Counted from the first letter of the stretch, positions 1 to 8,287 are shown. The stretch: 64,000 nucleotides of DNA from Streptomyces sp. DSM 110735 (GCF_016482685.1 NZ_JACYHF010000019.1:1-64000), one strand, 5' to 3'. The notes: a model not told the origin generated them from the sequence alone. Translations and numbers: made by a program.

Positions 1-498
1 GACAACATCTGGCTCGGCGACCGCGACGCCGTCCGCACCCCCATGCAGTGGACCCCCGACCGCAACGCGGGCTTCTCCTCGTCCGATCCGGGCCGGCTCT
101 ATCTGCCCACGATCATGGACCCGGTCTACGGCTACCAGGTCGCCAACGTCGAGGCGTCCATGTCCTCGCCGTCGAGCCTGCTGCACTGGACCCGGCGGAT
201 GATCGAGATCCGCAAGCAGAACCCCGCCTTCGGACTCGGCACGTACACGGAGTTGCAGTCCTCCAACCCGGCGGTGCTCGCGTTCCTGCGGGAGTACGAG
301 GACGACCTCGTGGTCTGCGTGCACAACTTCTCGCGGTTCGCGCAGCCCACGGAGCTGGATCTGCGCCGGTTCATCGGGCGGCATCCGGTCGAGCTGTTCG
401 GCGGGGTGCGCTTCCCGGCGGTGGGCGAACTGCCGTATCTGCTCACGCTGGCGGGTCACGGCTTCTACTGGTTCCGGCTCCGCGAGGACGCCGCGTAG
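1..498 (+). CDS. treS: Trehalose synthase, C-terminal part (5' end outside window)
   Basis: The gene enters from the left edge in frame 1 and ends at the TAG at 496-498, so only the last 165 residues are present. The first residues visible (DNIWLGDRDAVRTPMQWTPD) are the conserved GH13 segment that precedes the C-terminal beta domain of TreS. The enzyme interconverts maltose and trehalose. The next genes are maltokinase and branching enzyme, which is the usual GlgE-pathway order: trehalose to maltose, then maltose-1-phosphate, then branched alpha-glucan. The catalytic triad lies upstream of the window and cannot be checked. The gap to mak is 86 nt, so one transcript is plausible. Confidence 0.95.
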   Translation, partial: DNIWLGDRDAVRTPMQWTPDRNAGFSSSDPGRLYLPTIMDPVYGYQVANVEASMSSPSSLLHWTRRMIEIRKQNPAFGLGTYTELQSSNPAVLAFLREYEDDLVVCVHNFSRFAQPTELDLRRFIGRHPVELFGGVRFPAVGELPYLLTLAGHGFYWFRLREDAA

Positions 499-584
499 TG
501 CGGCCGGAGTGGGGCGGCGGGCGGTTTCCGTCGCCCCACCCGGGGCACGGTTGAGTAACACCCCCGACGATCCGGGGAAAGGAC

Positions 585-2012
585 GTGACGCCCATGGCGG
601 AAACGGTCACCCCCTCCGGCACCACCCCGTCCGGCACCACCACCCCCACCGGCACCACCGCTCCGCTCCTCGTCTCGCTCGACCCCCTGCTGCGCGAATG
701 GCTGCCCCGGCAGCGCTGGTTCGCCGGGAAGGGGCGCGCGGTCACCGGGTTCACCCTCGTCGCCGCGACCGAACTGCTGCCTCCCGAGGGCAGGTTGGGG
801 CTGTACCACCTGCTGCTGCGCGTGCATCAGTCCGCCGCGCCCGGCGCCCCGCCGCAGCCCGACGACTGCTACCAGCTCCTGATAGGCGTGCGCGAGGCGC
901 TGCCGCCCCGGCTGGCGCCCGCGCTGATCGGCCATGTCGCCTCCGGACCGCTCGCCGGGCGCACCGTGTACGAGGCACTGCACGACCCCCGGCCCGCCGA
1001 AGTGCTTCTGGAAGCCCTGCGCACCCGCGCCCGCGTCGGCGCCCTCGCCTTCGAGCGGGCGGAGGGGCAGGAGATCCGGGACGGTCTGGTGGCCCGGCTG
1101 CTGACCTCCGAACAGTCCAACTCCTCGGTGGTGTACGGCGATACGTTCATCCTGAAGCTGCTGCGCCGGGTCACCCCGGGGGTCAACCCCGATCTGGAAC
1201 TCCCCCTCGCCCTGGCCCGCGAGGGCTGCCCCCGGGTGCCCGCGCCGGTCGCCTGGCTGCACACCGAGCTGGACGCGGAGCCGTACGTCCTGGCCGTCCT
1301 CCAGCCGTACGTCAGCGGCGCGGCCGACGGCTGGGAGCTGGCGCTGCGCGAGCTGGCCAAGGGCGAGGACTTCGCCGCCGAGGCGCGGGCGCTCGGTCGA
1401 GCCACCGCCGAGGTGCACACCGCGCTCGCCCGCGCGCTGCCCACGGTCACCCTCGGCCAGGCACAGCTCCGGCAGTTGGTGGACGGCATGACCGAGCGGC
1501 TGACGGCGGCCGTACGGGCGGTGCCCGCGCTGCGACCGTACGAGCCGGGGCTGCGGTCGGCGTACGCGGCGCTGGCCGACCTGGCCGCCGAGGGCCGTAC
1601 CTGGACCGCGCAGCGGGTGCACGGCGATCTGCATCTGGGTCAGTGCCTGCGCTCGCCGTCCGGGGCGTGGTCGCTGATCGACTTCGAGGGCGAGCCGTCC
1701 CGGCCGCTGACCGAGCGGCGGCTGCCGCAGCCGGTGGTGCGCGATGTCGCCGGGATGCTGCGCTCCTTCGACTACGCCGCCCACTCGGCCACCCCGTCCG
1801 CGCCGGACTGGGCGCACACCTGCCGGTCCGCCTACTGCTCCGGCTACGCCGAGGTCGCGGGCCGCGATCCGCGCACCGATCCGGTGCTGCTGCGCGCCTA
1901 CGAGACCGACAAGGCGGTCTACGAGGTCGTCTACGAGGCACGGCACCGCCCCGAGTGGCTGCCGGTCCCGCTCTCGGCCGTCCGCCGCCTCGCCGCCCCC
2001 GACCCGGCTTGA
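585..2012 (+). CDS. mak: Maltokinase (ATP-dependent, GlgE pathway)
   Basis: This 475-residue protein phosphorylates maltose to maltose-1-phosphate, the donor for GlgE. It has the aminoglycoside-phosphotransferase-like fold: an N-terminal cap with PRQRWFAGKGR near residue 42, the catalytic-loop motif HGDLHLGQ near residue 345 and the Mg-binding motif IDFEGEP about 20 residues later. The GTG at 585 was chosen because it follows GGGGAAAGGAC at a suitable distance; the ATG at 594 is possible. The first 25 residues are a low-complexity Thr/Pro/Gly stretch, which is common in this family in Streptomyces. It lies between treS and glgB and is probably co-transcribed with both. Confidence 0.93.
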   Translation: MTPMAETVTPSGTTPSGTTTPTGTTAPLLVSLDPLLREWLPRQRWFAGKGRAVTGFTLVAATELLPPEGRLGLYHLLLRVHQSAAPGAPPQPDDCYQLLIGVREALPPRLAPALIGHVASGPLAGRTVYEALHDPRPAEVLLEALRTRARVGALAFERAEGQEIRDGLVARLLTSEQSNSSVVYGDTFILKLLRRVTPGVNPDLELPLALAREGCPRVPAPVAWLHTELDAEPYVLAVLQPYVSGAADGWELALRELAKGEDFAAEARALGRATAEVHTALARALPTVTLGQAQLRQLVDGMTERLTAAVRAVPALRPYEPGLRSAYAALADLAAEGRTWTAQRVHGDLHLGQCLRSPSGAWSLIDFEGEPSRPLTERRLPQPVVRDVAGMLRSFDYAAHSATPSAPDWAHTCRSAYCSGYAEVAGRDPRTDPVLLRAYETDKAVYEVVYEARHRPEWLPVPLSAVRRLAAPDPA

Positions 2013-2054
2013 CCCCGACCTCCCCCTCACCCGACCCGCCCGGGAGAACCGTCC

Positions 2055-4499
2055 GTGACGCCCAAGAAGCGAGCCACGTCGAAGAACAAGTCCGCCAAGA
2101 ACCAGACCGGTGGGGCGGCGAAGTCCGCCACGCCTGCCAAGTCGGCCAAGTCCGCGAAGCCGAAGGCGCTCAAGGCTCCGGAAGCCCCGAAGACACCGGA
2201 GGCCGCGGAGGTCGTTCAGAGTCCGGCGATCCCCCAGGCCCGCGCGCCGCAGGACGCCCCCCGGGTGCCCGCCCCGCGCACCGAGACCGCTCCGCCGCCC
2301 GCCCCGCCCGCCGTCTCCCCCGCCCTCGACGCGGACGACCGCGCGCGGCTGCTGCTCGGCACCCACCACGACCCGCACGCCGTGCTCGGCGCCCACGCGG
2401 TACCCGGCGGTGTCGCCTTCCGGGTCTTCCGCCCGTACGCCGAGGCGGTCACCGTCGCCATCGGGGAGGTCCGGGCGCCGCTGCACGACGACGGCGACGG
2501 CTTCTTCTCCGGTCTGCTGCCGCTGACCGACGCGCCGGTCTACCACCTGCTGGTCACCTACGACGGCATCGTGCACGAGACCGAGGACCCCTACCGCTTC
2601 TGGCCCACCCTCGGCGACCTGGACCTGCATCTGATCGGGGAGGGGCGCCACGAGGAGCTGTGGAAGGCGCTCGGCGCGCGGGTCATGACCCATCAGGGCG
2701 TGACCGGCACCCGCTTCTCGGTGTGGGCGCCGAACGCGCGGGGTGTGCGGGTCGCGGGCGGCTTCGACTACTGGGACGCGACGGGGTATCCGATGCGCTC
2801 GCTGGGCTCCAGCGGGGTGTGGGAGCTGTTCGTGCCCGGGGTCGGGGAGGGCGAGCTGTACAAGTTCGAGATCACCCGCCCCGACGGTTCGCACACCCTG
2901 CGCGCCGACCCGATGGCCCGGCGCACCGAGGTCCCGCCCGCGACCTCCTCGGTGGTGGAGGTCTCCCACCACGAGTGGGACGACGCGGAGTGGATGGCGC
3001 GGCGCGGTGAACAGGCGGTGCACGAGGCGCCGTTCTCGGTGTACGAGGTCCATCTGCCGTCCTGGCGCCCGGGGTTGACCTATCGGCAACTGGCGGACCA
3101 GCTCACCGCGTACGTCAAGGATCTCGGCTTCACCCATGTGGAGCTGATGCCGGTCGCGGAGCATCCCTTCGGCGGTTCCTGGGGCTATCAGGTCACCGGT
3201 TTCTACGCCCCGACGGCGCGTCTGGGCACCCCGGACGACTTCAAGTACCTGGTGGACACGCTCCATCGGGCGGGCATCGGGGTGCTGATGGACTGGGTGC
3301 CCGCGCACTTCCCCCGCGACGAATGGGCGCTGGCGGAGTTCGACGGACGCGCGCTGTACGAGCACCACGATCCGCTGCGGGCGGCCCATCCCGACTGGGG
3401 GACGCTTGAGTTCGACTTCGGGCGCCGTGAGGTGCGCAACTTCCTCGTGGCGAACGCGGTGTACTGGTGCGAGGAGTTCCACATCGACGGGCTGCGCGTG
3501 GACGCGGTCGCCTCGATGCTCTACCTCGACTATTCGCGCGAGCCCGGTCAGTGGACGCCGAACGAGCGCGGCGGGCGGGAGAACCTGGACGCGGTGGCGT
3601 TCCTCCAGGAGATGAACGCCACGGTCTACCGGCGCTGCCCGGGCGTGGTGACCATCGCCGAGGAGTCCACCGCCTGGGACGGCGTCACGCGCCCCACCCA
3701 TCACCGGGGTCCGAGCGGCTTCGGCGGTCTGGGGTTCGGGCTGAAGTGGAACATGGGCTGGATGCACGACTCGCTGGAGTACATGAGCCACGACCCCGTG
3801 CACCGCAAGTACCACCACCACGAGATGACGTTCTCGATGGTGTACGCGTACAGCGAGAACTACGTCCTGCCGATCTCCCACGACGAAGTGGTCCACGGCA
3901 AGCGGTCGTTGGTGTCGAAGATGCCGGGCGACTGGTGGCAGCAGCGCGCCGGTCTGCGCGCCTACCTCGCCTTCATGTGGGCTCATCCCGGCAAGCAATT
4001 GCTCTTCATGGGGCAGGAGTTCGCCCAGGGCGCGGAGTGGTCCGAGGCGCACGGTCCCGACTGGTGGCTGCTCGACCCGTCGTACGGCGCCGCCCCCGAC
4101 CACCGGGGCGTACGCGACCTGGTGCGCGACCTCAACACCCAGTACCGCGCCACCCCGGCTCTGTGGCAGCGGGACACCGATCCCTCGGGCTTCGCCTGGG
4201 TCGTGGGCGACGCCGCCGACGACAACATCCTCGCCTTCCTGCGCCGCGACGCCGACGGCACCCCTCTCCTCGCGGTCTCCCACTTCGCCCCGGTGGTCCG
4301 CCACGACTACCGCCTCGGCGTCCCCGACGACATCCCCGCCTGGCACGAGACCCTCAACACCGACAGCGCCCCCTACGGCGGCAGCGACGTCACCAACCCG
4401 GACGTGATCAAACCGGAGCCCCAGCCGTGGCACGGGTATCCGGCGAGCGTACGGCTGACGCTGCCGCCGCTCTCGACGGTGTGGCTGCGCCCGGCGTGA
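2055..4499 (+). CDS. glgB: 1,4-alpha-glucan branching enzyme
   Basis: This 814-residue GH13 enzyme introduces alpha-1,6 branches. After a Lys/Ala/Pro-rich leader of about 95 residues come two beta-sandwich domains and the catalytic barrel. The nucleophile is Asp483 in GLRVDAVASM, the acid/base is Glu536 in IAEESTAWDG, and the third carboxylate is Asp610 in LPISHDEVVHGK. The N-terminal extension resembles that of actinobacterial GlgB proteins acting with GlgE, but it is strikingly basic (many KS/KA repeats), so it may bind something or simply be disordered. The GTG start lies 42 nt after mak. A strong hairpin follows the stop codon. Confidence 0.96.
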   Translation: MTPKKRATSKNKSAKNQTGGAAKSATPAKSAKSAKPKALKAPEAPKTPEAAEVVQSPAIPQARAPQDAPRVPAPRTETAPPPAPPAVSPALDADDRARLLLGTHHDPHAVLGAHAVPGGVAFRVFRPYAEAVTVAIGEVRAPLHDDGDGFFSGLLPLTDAPVYHLLVTYDGIVHETEDPYRFWPTLGDLDLHLIGEGRHEELWKALGARVMTHQGVTGTRFSVWAPNARGVRVAGGFDYWDATGYPMRSLGSSGVWELFVPGVGEGELYKFEITRPDGSHTLRADPMARRTEVPPATSSVVEVSHHEWDDAEWMARRGEQAVHEAPFSVYEVHLPSWRPGLTYRQLADQLTAYVKDLGFTHVELMPVAEHPFGGSWGYQVTGFYAPTARLGTPDDFKYLVDTLHRAGIGVLMDWVPAHFPRDEWALAEFDGRALYEHHDPLRAAHPDWGTLEFDFGRREVRNFLVANAVYWCEEFHIDGLRVDAVASMLYLDYSREPGQWTPNERGGRENLDAVAFLQEMNATVYRRCPGVVTIAEESTAWDGVTRPTHHRGPSGFGGLGFGLKWNMGWMHDSLEYMSHDPVHRKYHHHEMTFSMVYAYSENYVLPISHDEVVHGKRSLVSKMPGDWWQQRAGLRAYLAFMWAHPGKQLLFMGQEFAQGAEWSEAHGPDWWLLDPSYGAAPDHRGVRDLVRDLNTQYRATPALWQRDTDPSGFAWVVGDAADDNILAFLRRDADGTPLLAVSHFAPVVRHDYRLGVPDDIPAWHETLNTDSAPYGGSDVTNPDVIKPEPQPWHGYPASVRLTLPPLSTVWLRPA

Positions 4500-4509
4500 G
4501 CCGAGTGGG

Positions 4510-4540
4510 CCGGTCCGGGAGCCGAGCGCTCCCGGACCGG
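4510..4540. terminator. Hairpin terminator between convergent glgB and helD
   Basis: A perfect 13-bp stem (CCGGTCCGGGAGC with its complement) closes a 5-nt loop, 11 nt after the glgB stop and 6 nt before the helD stop on the other strand. It has no T-tract, which is usual for Streptomyces. It can serve both genes. Confidence 0.75.
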
Positions 4541-4545
4541 GGCCG

Positions 4546-6828
4546 TCACACCGCGGCCGGAGCCAGCCCCACGGGCAGCTTCTCGCTGTGCAGGATGCCC
4601 AGGTGCTGGGTCGCGCGGGTCAGGGCGACGTAGAGGTCGCTCGTGCCGTAGTCGCCGGGTTCCACCACCAGGACGGAGTCGAATTCGAGACCCTTGGCCT
4701 GGCGGGGGTCCAGGAGGACGACCCGCCGGGTCAGGTCGGGTTCGGCTCCGGGGGTGACGCCGTCGAGGCGGGCGGCGAGGGCGGGGTGCAGGGCGCGGGG
4801 GGCGATGACAGCCAACCGCCCCTCTTCCGGGGTGAGTTCGGTGACCGCCTCCGCGACCGCGCCGGGCAGGTCGTCGCCCGCGTCGCGCACCCAGGGCCGT
4901 ACGCCGGTCGAGCGGACGGAGGCGGGCGGTTCGAAGTCCGGGTCGGTGGCGCGGACCACGCCCGCGGCGAGGTCCATGATCTCGGACGGGGTGCGGTAGT
5001 TGACCCCGAGGCGGGTGTGCTCCCAGCGGTCCTCGACGTAGGGCGCGAGGATGTCCGACCAGGAGCCGACGCCCGCCGCCTCGGCGGTCTGCGCGGGGTC
5101 TCCGACCAGCGTCATGGAGCGGGTCGGGCTGCGGCGCATCAGCAACCGCCAGGCCATCGGGGAGAGTTCCTGCGCCTCGTCCACGATGATGTGCCCGAAC
5201 GCCCAGGTGCGGTCGGCGGCGGCACGCTCGGCGGCGCTGCGGTGGTCGGACTCCTCGTGGCGCTCCGCGAAGCGCTCGGCGTCGATGATGTCGTGCGCCG
5301 AGAGCACCTCGGAGGCGTCGGCGTCCTGCTCCTCCTTGTCGTCGAACTCGTAGGTGCGCGAGGCGTACGACACGTCCAGGACGCCCTGGGCGAAGGCGAT
5401 CTGGGTCTCCCGCTCGCGTTCCGCGCGGGCGCGGGCCATCCGGTCGTCCTCACCGAGGAGTTCGGCTGCCTCGTCCAGCAACGGCACGTCCGCGACGGTC
5501 CATTCGCGGGTCTCCGGGCGGCGGATCGCGTCGGCGTCCGCCGCCGGGAGGTACCCGTCAGGCTCCGCGAGGAAGTCCGCGATCAGCCGGCGCGGGGTCA
5601 CGCGTGGCCACAACTGGTCGATGGCAGCCCAGACTTCGGGGTTCTCCGCGAGTTCGTCGCGGATCTGGGTGATGTCGGAGGGGTCGAGCAGGCTGGTGCC
5701 GTCGTAGGGGTCGGTGCCCACGCGCTCGGCGTACAGCTCGGTGAGCGCGTTGAGGACGTGCCCCTCGAAGTGCTCGCGGGCCACGTTGTGCGGCAGCCCG
5801 GTGGCGCGGGTGCGCTCGCGGGCGACGCTCACCAGACCCTGGTCGAGCATGAGGATCTCCCGGTCGTGCTCGACGGCGATCACCGGGTCGGGCAGCGCCT
5901 GCCGGTCGCGTACGACGGCGGCGATCACGTCGGCCATCTCCGCACGCCCCTTCACGGCAGCCGCCTCGGGCGTGTCCGTGGCGGTCGCCTTCACCCCGGG
6001 GAACAGCTCGCCGACGGTGGCGAGGAGCACCCCGGTCTCACCGAGCGAGGGCAGCACCTCGCCGATGTAGCCGAGGAACGCCGGGTTGGGTCCGACGATC
6101 AGCACGGCGCGGCGGGCGAGCAGTTCGCGGTGCTCGTAGAGGAGGTAGGCGGCGCGGTGCAGCGCGACCGCGGTCTTGCCGGTGCCGGGACCGCCCTCGA
6201 CCACGAGCACGCCCCGGTGCGGAGCCCGGATGATCTCGTCCTGCTCGGCCTGGATGGTGCGCACGATGTCGCCCATGCGTCCGGTGCGCGCCGAGTTCAG
6301 CGCGGCGAGCAGCACGGCGTCCCCGGTGGGGTCCTCGTGTCCGGTGCGCTCCTGGTCCCCGAGGTCGAGGATCTCGTCGTGCAGGGAGGTGACGCTGCGG
6401 CCCTCGGTGGTGATGTGCCGACGGCGGCGCAGACCCATCGGGGTGTGCCCGGTGGCGAGGTAGAAGGGGCGGGCGACGTCGGCGCGCCAGTCGATGAGAA
6501 TCGGGGTGCGCTCGGTGTCCTCCTCGCGCAGTCCGATGCGGCCGATGTGGTGGGTGGTGCCGTCGGACATGTCGATCCGGCCGAAGCAGAGGGAGCCGTC
6601 GACGGAATTCAGCGCGGCGAGCAGCCCGGAGCGCTCGGCCACCAGGATGTCCCGCTCCAGCCGCGCCTGCTGGGGCTTGTCGCCCTGCGCGAGGGCGTCC
6701 TCGACCGAGGTCTCGGCCTCGCCGCGGAGCACGTCCACGCGCTCGTACAGTCCGTCGATGAATTCCTGCTCGTGCCGCAATTCATCGTCCGGAAATTCTG
6801 TGTTTGACAATTCCACTCCCGCCCGCAT
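4546..6828 (-). CDS. helD: HelD/HelR-type UvrD-like ATPase (RNA polymerase recycling factor)
   Basis: The protein has up to 760 residues and belongs to superfamily 1. The N-terminus is a coiled coil (EQEFIDGLYERVDVLRGEAE). Walker A is EGGPGTGKTAVALHRAAYLL near residue 210, the Walker B-like motif is HIIVDEAQELSP, motif III is LVGDPAQT and the C-terminal motifs are VNYRTPSEI and YVALTRATQHLGILH. Actinobacterial relatives release stalled RNA polymerase, and the HelR subgroup protects against rifampicin. I saw no rifampicin-associated element (GGGGCTTGC-type) upstream, so rifampicin control is not supported here. The start is uncertain: ATG at 6828 has no good ribosome site, GGGAG sits five bases before an in-frame TTG at 6810, and the conserved domain begins only at about residue 20. 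An overlapping leader frame and divergent promoters complicate this end. Confidence 0.9.
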   Translation of the reverse strand: MRAGVELSNTEFPDDELRHEQEFIDGLYERVDVLRGEAETSVEDALAQGDKPQQARLERDILVAERSGLLAALNSVDGSLCFGRIDMSDGTTHHIGRIGLREEDTERTPILIDWRADVARPFYLATGHTPMGLRRRRHITTEGRSVTSLHDEILDLGDQERTGHEDPTGDAVLLAALNSARTGRMGDIVRTIQAEQDEIIRAPHRGVLVVEGGPGTGKTAVALHRAAYLLYEHRELLARRAVLIVGPNPAFLGYIGEVLPSLGETGVLLATVGELFPGVKATATDTPEAAAVKGRAEMADVIAAVVRDRQALPDPVIAVEHDREILMLDQGLVSVARERTRATGLPHNVAREHFEGHVLNALTELYAERVGTDPYDGTSLLDPSDITQIRDELAENPEVWAAIDQLWPRVTPRRLIADFLAEPDGYLPAADADAIRRPETREWTVADVPLLDEAAELLGEDDRMARARAERERETQIAFAQGVLDVSYASRTYEFDDKEEQDADASEVLSAHDIIDAERFAERHEESDHRSAAERAAADRTWAFGHIIVDEAQELSPMAWRLLMRRSPTRSMTLVGDPAQTAEAAGVGSWSDILAPYVEDRWEHTRLGVNYRTPSEIMDLAAGVVRATDPDFEPPASVRSTGVRPWVRDAGDDLPGAVAEAVTELTPEEGRLAVIAPRALHPALAARLDGVTPGAEPDLTRRVVLLDPRQAKGLEFDSVLVVEPGDYGTSDLYVALTRATQHLGILHSEKLPVGLAPAAV

Positions 6829-6841
6829 ATACTGTGCTCAC
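6782..6841 (-). CDS. Possible 19-residue leader peptide overlapping the helD start
   Basis: A GTG at 6841 follows GGAGAAGTTCA, the best ribosome-binding site in this leader. It opens a 20-codon frame (including the stop) that ends in TGA at 6784-6782, out of frame with helD and overlapping its first codons. This could couple or limit helD translation. It is too short to judge by composition and may be chance. Confidence 0.22.
   Translation of the reverse strand: MSTVYAGGSGIVKHRISGR
6804..6833 (+). promoter_or_regulatory. Near-consensus promoter reading rightwards
   Basis: A perfect TTGACA -35 box (6804-6809) and a TATACT -10 box (6828-6833) are separated by 18 nt. In this GC-rich genome such a match to the housekeeping sigma consensus is rare. 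It points away from helD into a gap with no plus-strand gene, and would start RNA near 6840. The hexamers overlap the first codons of helD on the opposite strand. Confidence 0.65.
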
Positions 6842-6884
6842 TGAACTTCTCCGCGATCTCCTTTTCGGAAGTCGCGAATCAATG

Positions 6885-6914
6885 AATATACCTAAGGAAA
6901 TCCCCCGAGCGCAA
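6885..6914 (-). promoter_or_regulatory. Possible helD promoter
   Basis: On the minus strand TTGCGC (6914-6909) and TATATT (6890-6885) are 18 nt apart, predicting a start near 6878 and a leader of about 50 nt before helD. The -35 box lies inside the terminator stem at 6894-6933. The predicted transcript overlaps the plus-strand candidate sRNA 5' to 5'. Confidence 0.35.
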
Positions 6915-6933
6915 TTGCTCGGGGGATTTCCTT
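6894..6933. terminator. Strong bidirectional hairpin
   Basis: A perfect 17-bp stem (AAGGAAATCCCCCGAGC with its complement) encloses a 6-nt loop. It lies 24 nt beyond the trxA stop on the minus strand and at the end of the candidate sRNA on the plus strand, so it could terminate both. Confidence 0.8.
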
Positions 6934-6956
6934 GTGTCGGCGGGACCGTCGGGCGG

Positions 6957-7289
6957 CTACAGCACGTCGGCCAGCTCCTCCAGCAGCCGCCGCTTGGAGC
7001 GTGCTCCCACCATCGACTTCACCGGCTCACCGGCGCGGTAGACGACCAGCGTCGGCGCGGAGAGCACGCCGTGCGCCAGCGCCGTCGCCGGATTGCGGTC
7101 CACGTCCACCTGGACGACCTTGAGCCGGTCGCCCTCGCTGACGGCTAGGTCCTTCAGCACCGGCGCCATCTGACGGCACGGTCCGCACCAGTCGGCGGTG
7201 AACTCCACAAGGACCGGCAGCTCGGAGCCGATCACCTCCGCCGCGAAATCCGCGTCCGTCACCTCGTCCACTCCGCTCGCCACGCTCAT
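6957..7289 (-). CDS. trxA: Thioredoxin
   Basis: This is a 110-residue classical thioredoxin with the redox-active WCGPC at residues 34-38, the preceding FTADW strand and the cis-proline motif SAPTLVVY near residue 79. It reduces cytosolic disulfides with thioredoxin reductase. The ATG at 7289 follows GGGAGGA and overlaps the stop of the upstream MerR gene as ATGA, so the two are translationally coupled. A longer in-frame extension to 7511 exists but only reads through the MerR gene in another frame. A hairpin terminator follows. Confidence 0.94.
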   Translation of the reverse strand: MSVASGVDEVTDADFAAEVIGSELPVLVEFTADWCGPCRQMAPVLKDLAVSEGDRLKVVQVDVDRNPATALAHGVLSAPTLVVYRAGEPVKSMVGARSKRRLLEELADVL

Positions 7290-7711
7290 CGCGGTCCTCC
7301 CAGCTCGCACGAAGGCTCCGGACCCCCCGGAACCAGCGATTCGGCGACCAGCTCCGCGCGCGCCTCCTCGGCCCGCCGCAACTGCCCCGCGACCGTCTCC
7401 CGCACCGCCGCGAGCTGCCCGATCAGCTCGTCCAGCTCGCCCAGCTTGCGCCGGTAGACCACGCGCGAGGCGGGACACGCGTCGCCCTCGGGATGCCCGG
7501 CCCGCAGACACTCCACGAACGGCCGCGTCTCCTCCAGCTCGAACCCGAAGTCCCTCAGCGTCCGGATCTGCCGCAACACCCGCAGATCCCCCTCGTCGTA
7601 CTCCCGATGCCCCTGCGCGTCCCGCCGCGCGGGCAGCAACCCCCGCGCCTCGTAGTACCGCAACGCCCGTGCCGTCGTCCCGGCCCGCGCGGCCAGCTCG
7701 CCGATTCGCAT
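7286..7711 (-). CDS. MerR-family transcriptional regulator
   Basis: This 141-residue protein has the MerR helix-turn-helix at its N-terminus (MRIGELAARAGTTARALRYYEARGLLP), the second wing with YDEGDLRVLRQI and a dimerisation helix. Two cysteines, in VECLRAGHPEGDAC, are 11 residues apart at the end of the DNA-binding part, where metal- or redox-sensing MerR proteins hold their ligands. Its coupling to thioredoxin (ATGA overlap) makes a redox or thiol signal plausible, but that is inference. The ATG at 7711 starts the conserved domain exactly; the GTG at 7744 would add 11 residues. TTGACC at 7744-7739 (minus strand) may belong to its promoter. Confidence 0.88.
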   Translation of the reverse strand: MRIGELAARAGTTARALRYYEARGLLPARRDAQGHREYDEGDLRVLRQIRTLRDFGFELEETRPFVECLRAGHPEGDACPASRVVYRRKLGELDELIGQLAAVRETVAGQLRRAEEARAELVAESLVPGGPEPSCELGGPR

Positions 7712-7879
7712 GTCAGGGACGGTAGGGGGTGACGCGGGGGTCAAGGCAACCGGCCGGTGTCACCGGGCCGGAACGTGATGCGCGGGCGGGCGTCGGAACG
7801 ACGCCGAACAGGGGTGCCCGTCTGAGCCGACTGGGTAGTCTGGCAACGCAGGTTGAGTCTGTTACGAGGGGGCGGATTC

Positions 7880-8287
7880 GTGGACCCGGAGCTGGCCGCG
7901 CTGGCGGCGACCGCAGGAACGACCCTGGTGTCGTCCTTGACGACCGAGGTGTGGCAGCGAGCCAGGGACGGCATCGCCTCATGGTGGCGGCGCAGTCAGC
8001 CGGAGCGGGCCGATGCCGTCACCACGGAACTCGACGCGACCCGCGACGACCTGCTCGCCGCGCGGGCCGACGGCGACACGGGCACGCCGGCCGAGCTGGG
8101 CGCGGAGTGGCAGGGCCGGATCCGGCGGCTGCTCGTGGCGCATCCCGAGGCCGCCGACGACCTGCGGACTCTCCTCGCGGAACTGGCCCCGTCGGTGCCC
8201 GTCCCGTCGGTGACGCAGCACGCCACCGCCTCCGGGCACGCACGGGTCTACCAGGCGGGCCGAGACCAGCACATCACCGAGCGGTGA
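7880..8287 (+). CDS. Small Bell-like effector with C-terminal RHIM-like motif
   Basis: The 135-residue protein starts at GTG 7880, after GAGGGGGCGG; an in-frame TTG at 7853 is less likely. Residues 1-37 form a hydrophobic/amphipathic helix (DPELAALAATAGTTLVSSLT, then VWQRARDGIASWW). A charged helical part (about 40-102) and a Pro-rich linker follow. The end (119-135) reads GHARVYQAGRDQHITER. Nearly the same motif opens the next protein, whose start overlaps this stop as GTGA. This arrangement matches, from memory, bacterial pairs in which a Bell domain (the bacterial analogue of fungal HeLo cell-death domains) carries an amyloid signalling motif shared with an NLR. The assignment rests on architecture and motif, not on a database search. 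Confidence 0.75.
   Translation: MDPELAALAATAGTTLVSSLTTEVWQRARDGIASWWRRSQPERADAVTTELDATRDDLLAARADGDTGTPAELGAEWQGRIRRLLVAHPEAADDLRTLLAELAPSVPVPSVTQHATASGHARVYQAGRDQHITER

Larger units (their letters stand above)
6840..6933 (+). ncRNA. Candidate small RNA of about 95 nt, antisense to the helD leader
   Basis: The RNA would begin about 7 nt after the TATACT box and end at the very strong hairpin at 6894-6933. Inside it, CGCGA and TCGCG can pair around a UUCG-containing loop, giving a second hairpin. The segment is much more AT-rich than its surroundings and carries no convincing reading frame: the frame starting at GTG 6834 runs straight through the terminator stem. Its 5' part is complementary to the predicted 5' leader of helD, so it could be a cis-antisense regulator as well as a trans-acting sRNA. 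I do not recognise it as 6C RNA or another named Streptomyces sRNA. Confidence 0.45.

Noticed and set aside
465..4433. Very long open frame on the minus strand opposite mak and glgB
   Set aside because: It is a shadow of the high third-position GC of the sense genes: the translation is Arg/Gly/Val/Pro-rich without domains, and the plus-strand enzymes are certain.
4546..6956. Rifampicin-associated element upstream of helD
   Set aside because: No GGGGCTTGC/GCAAG-type dyad was found in the gap, so a HelR-type rifampicin response is not claimed.
7729..8283. In-frame N-terminal extension of the NLR-like protein upstream of GTG 8284
   Set aside because: It overlaps the small effector gene out of frame, has Arg/Gly-rich content and no ribosome site, whereas GTG 8284 is coupled to the effector stop.
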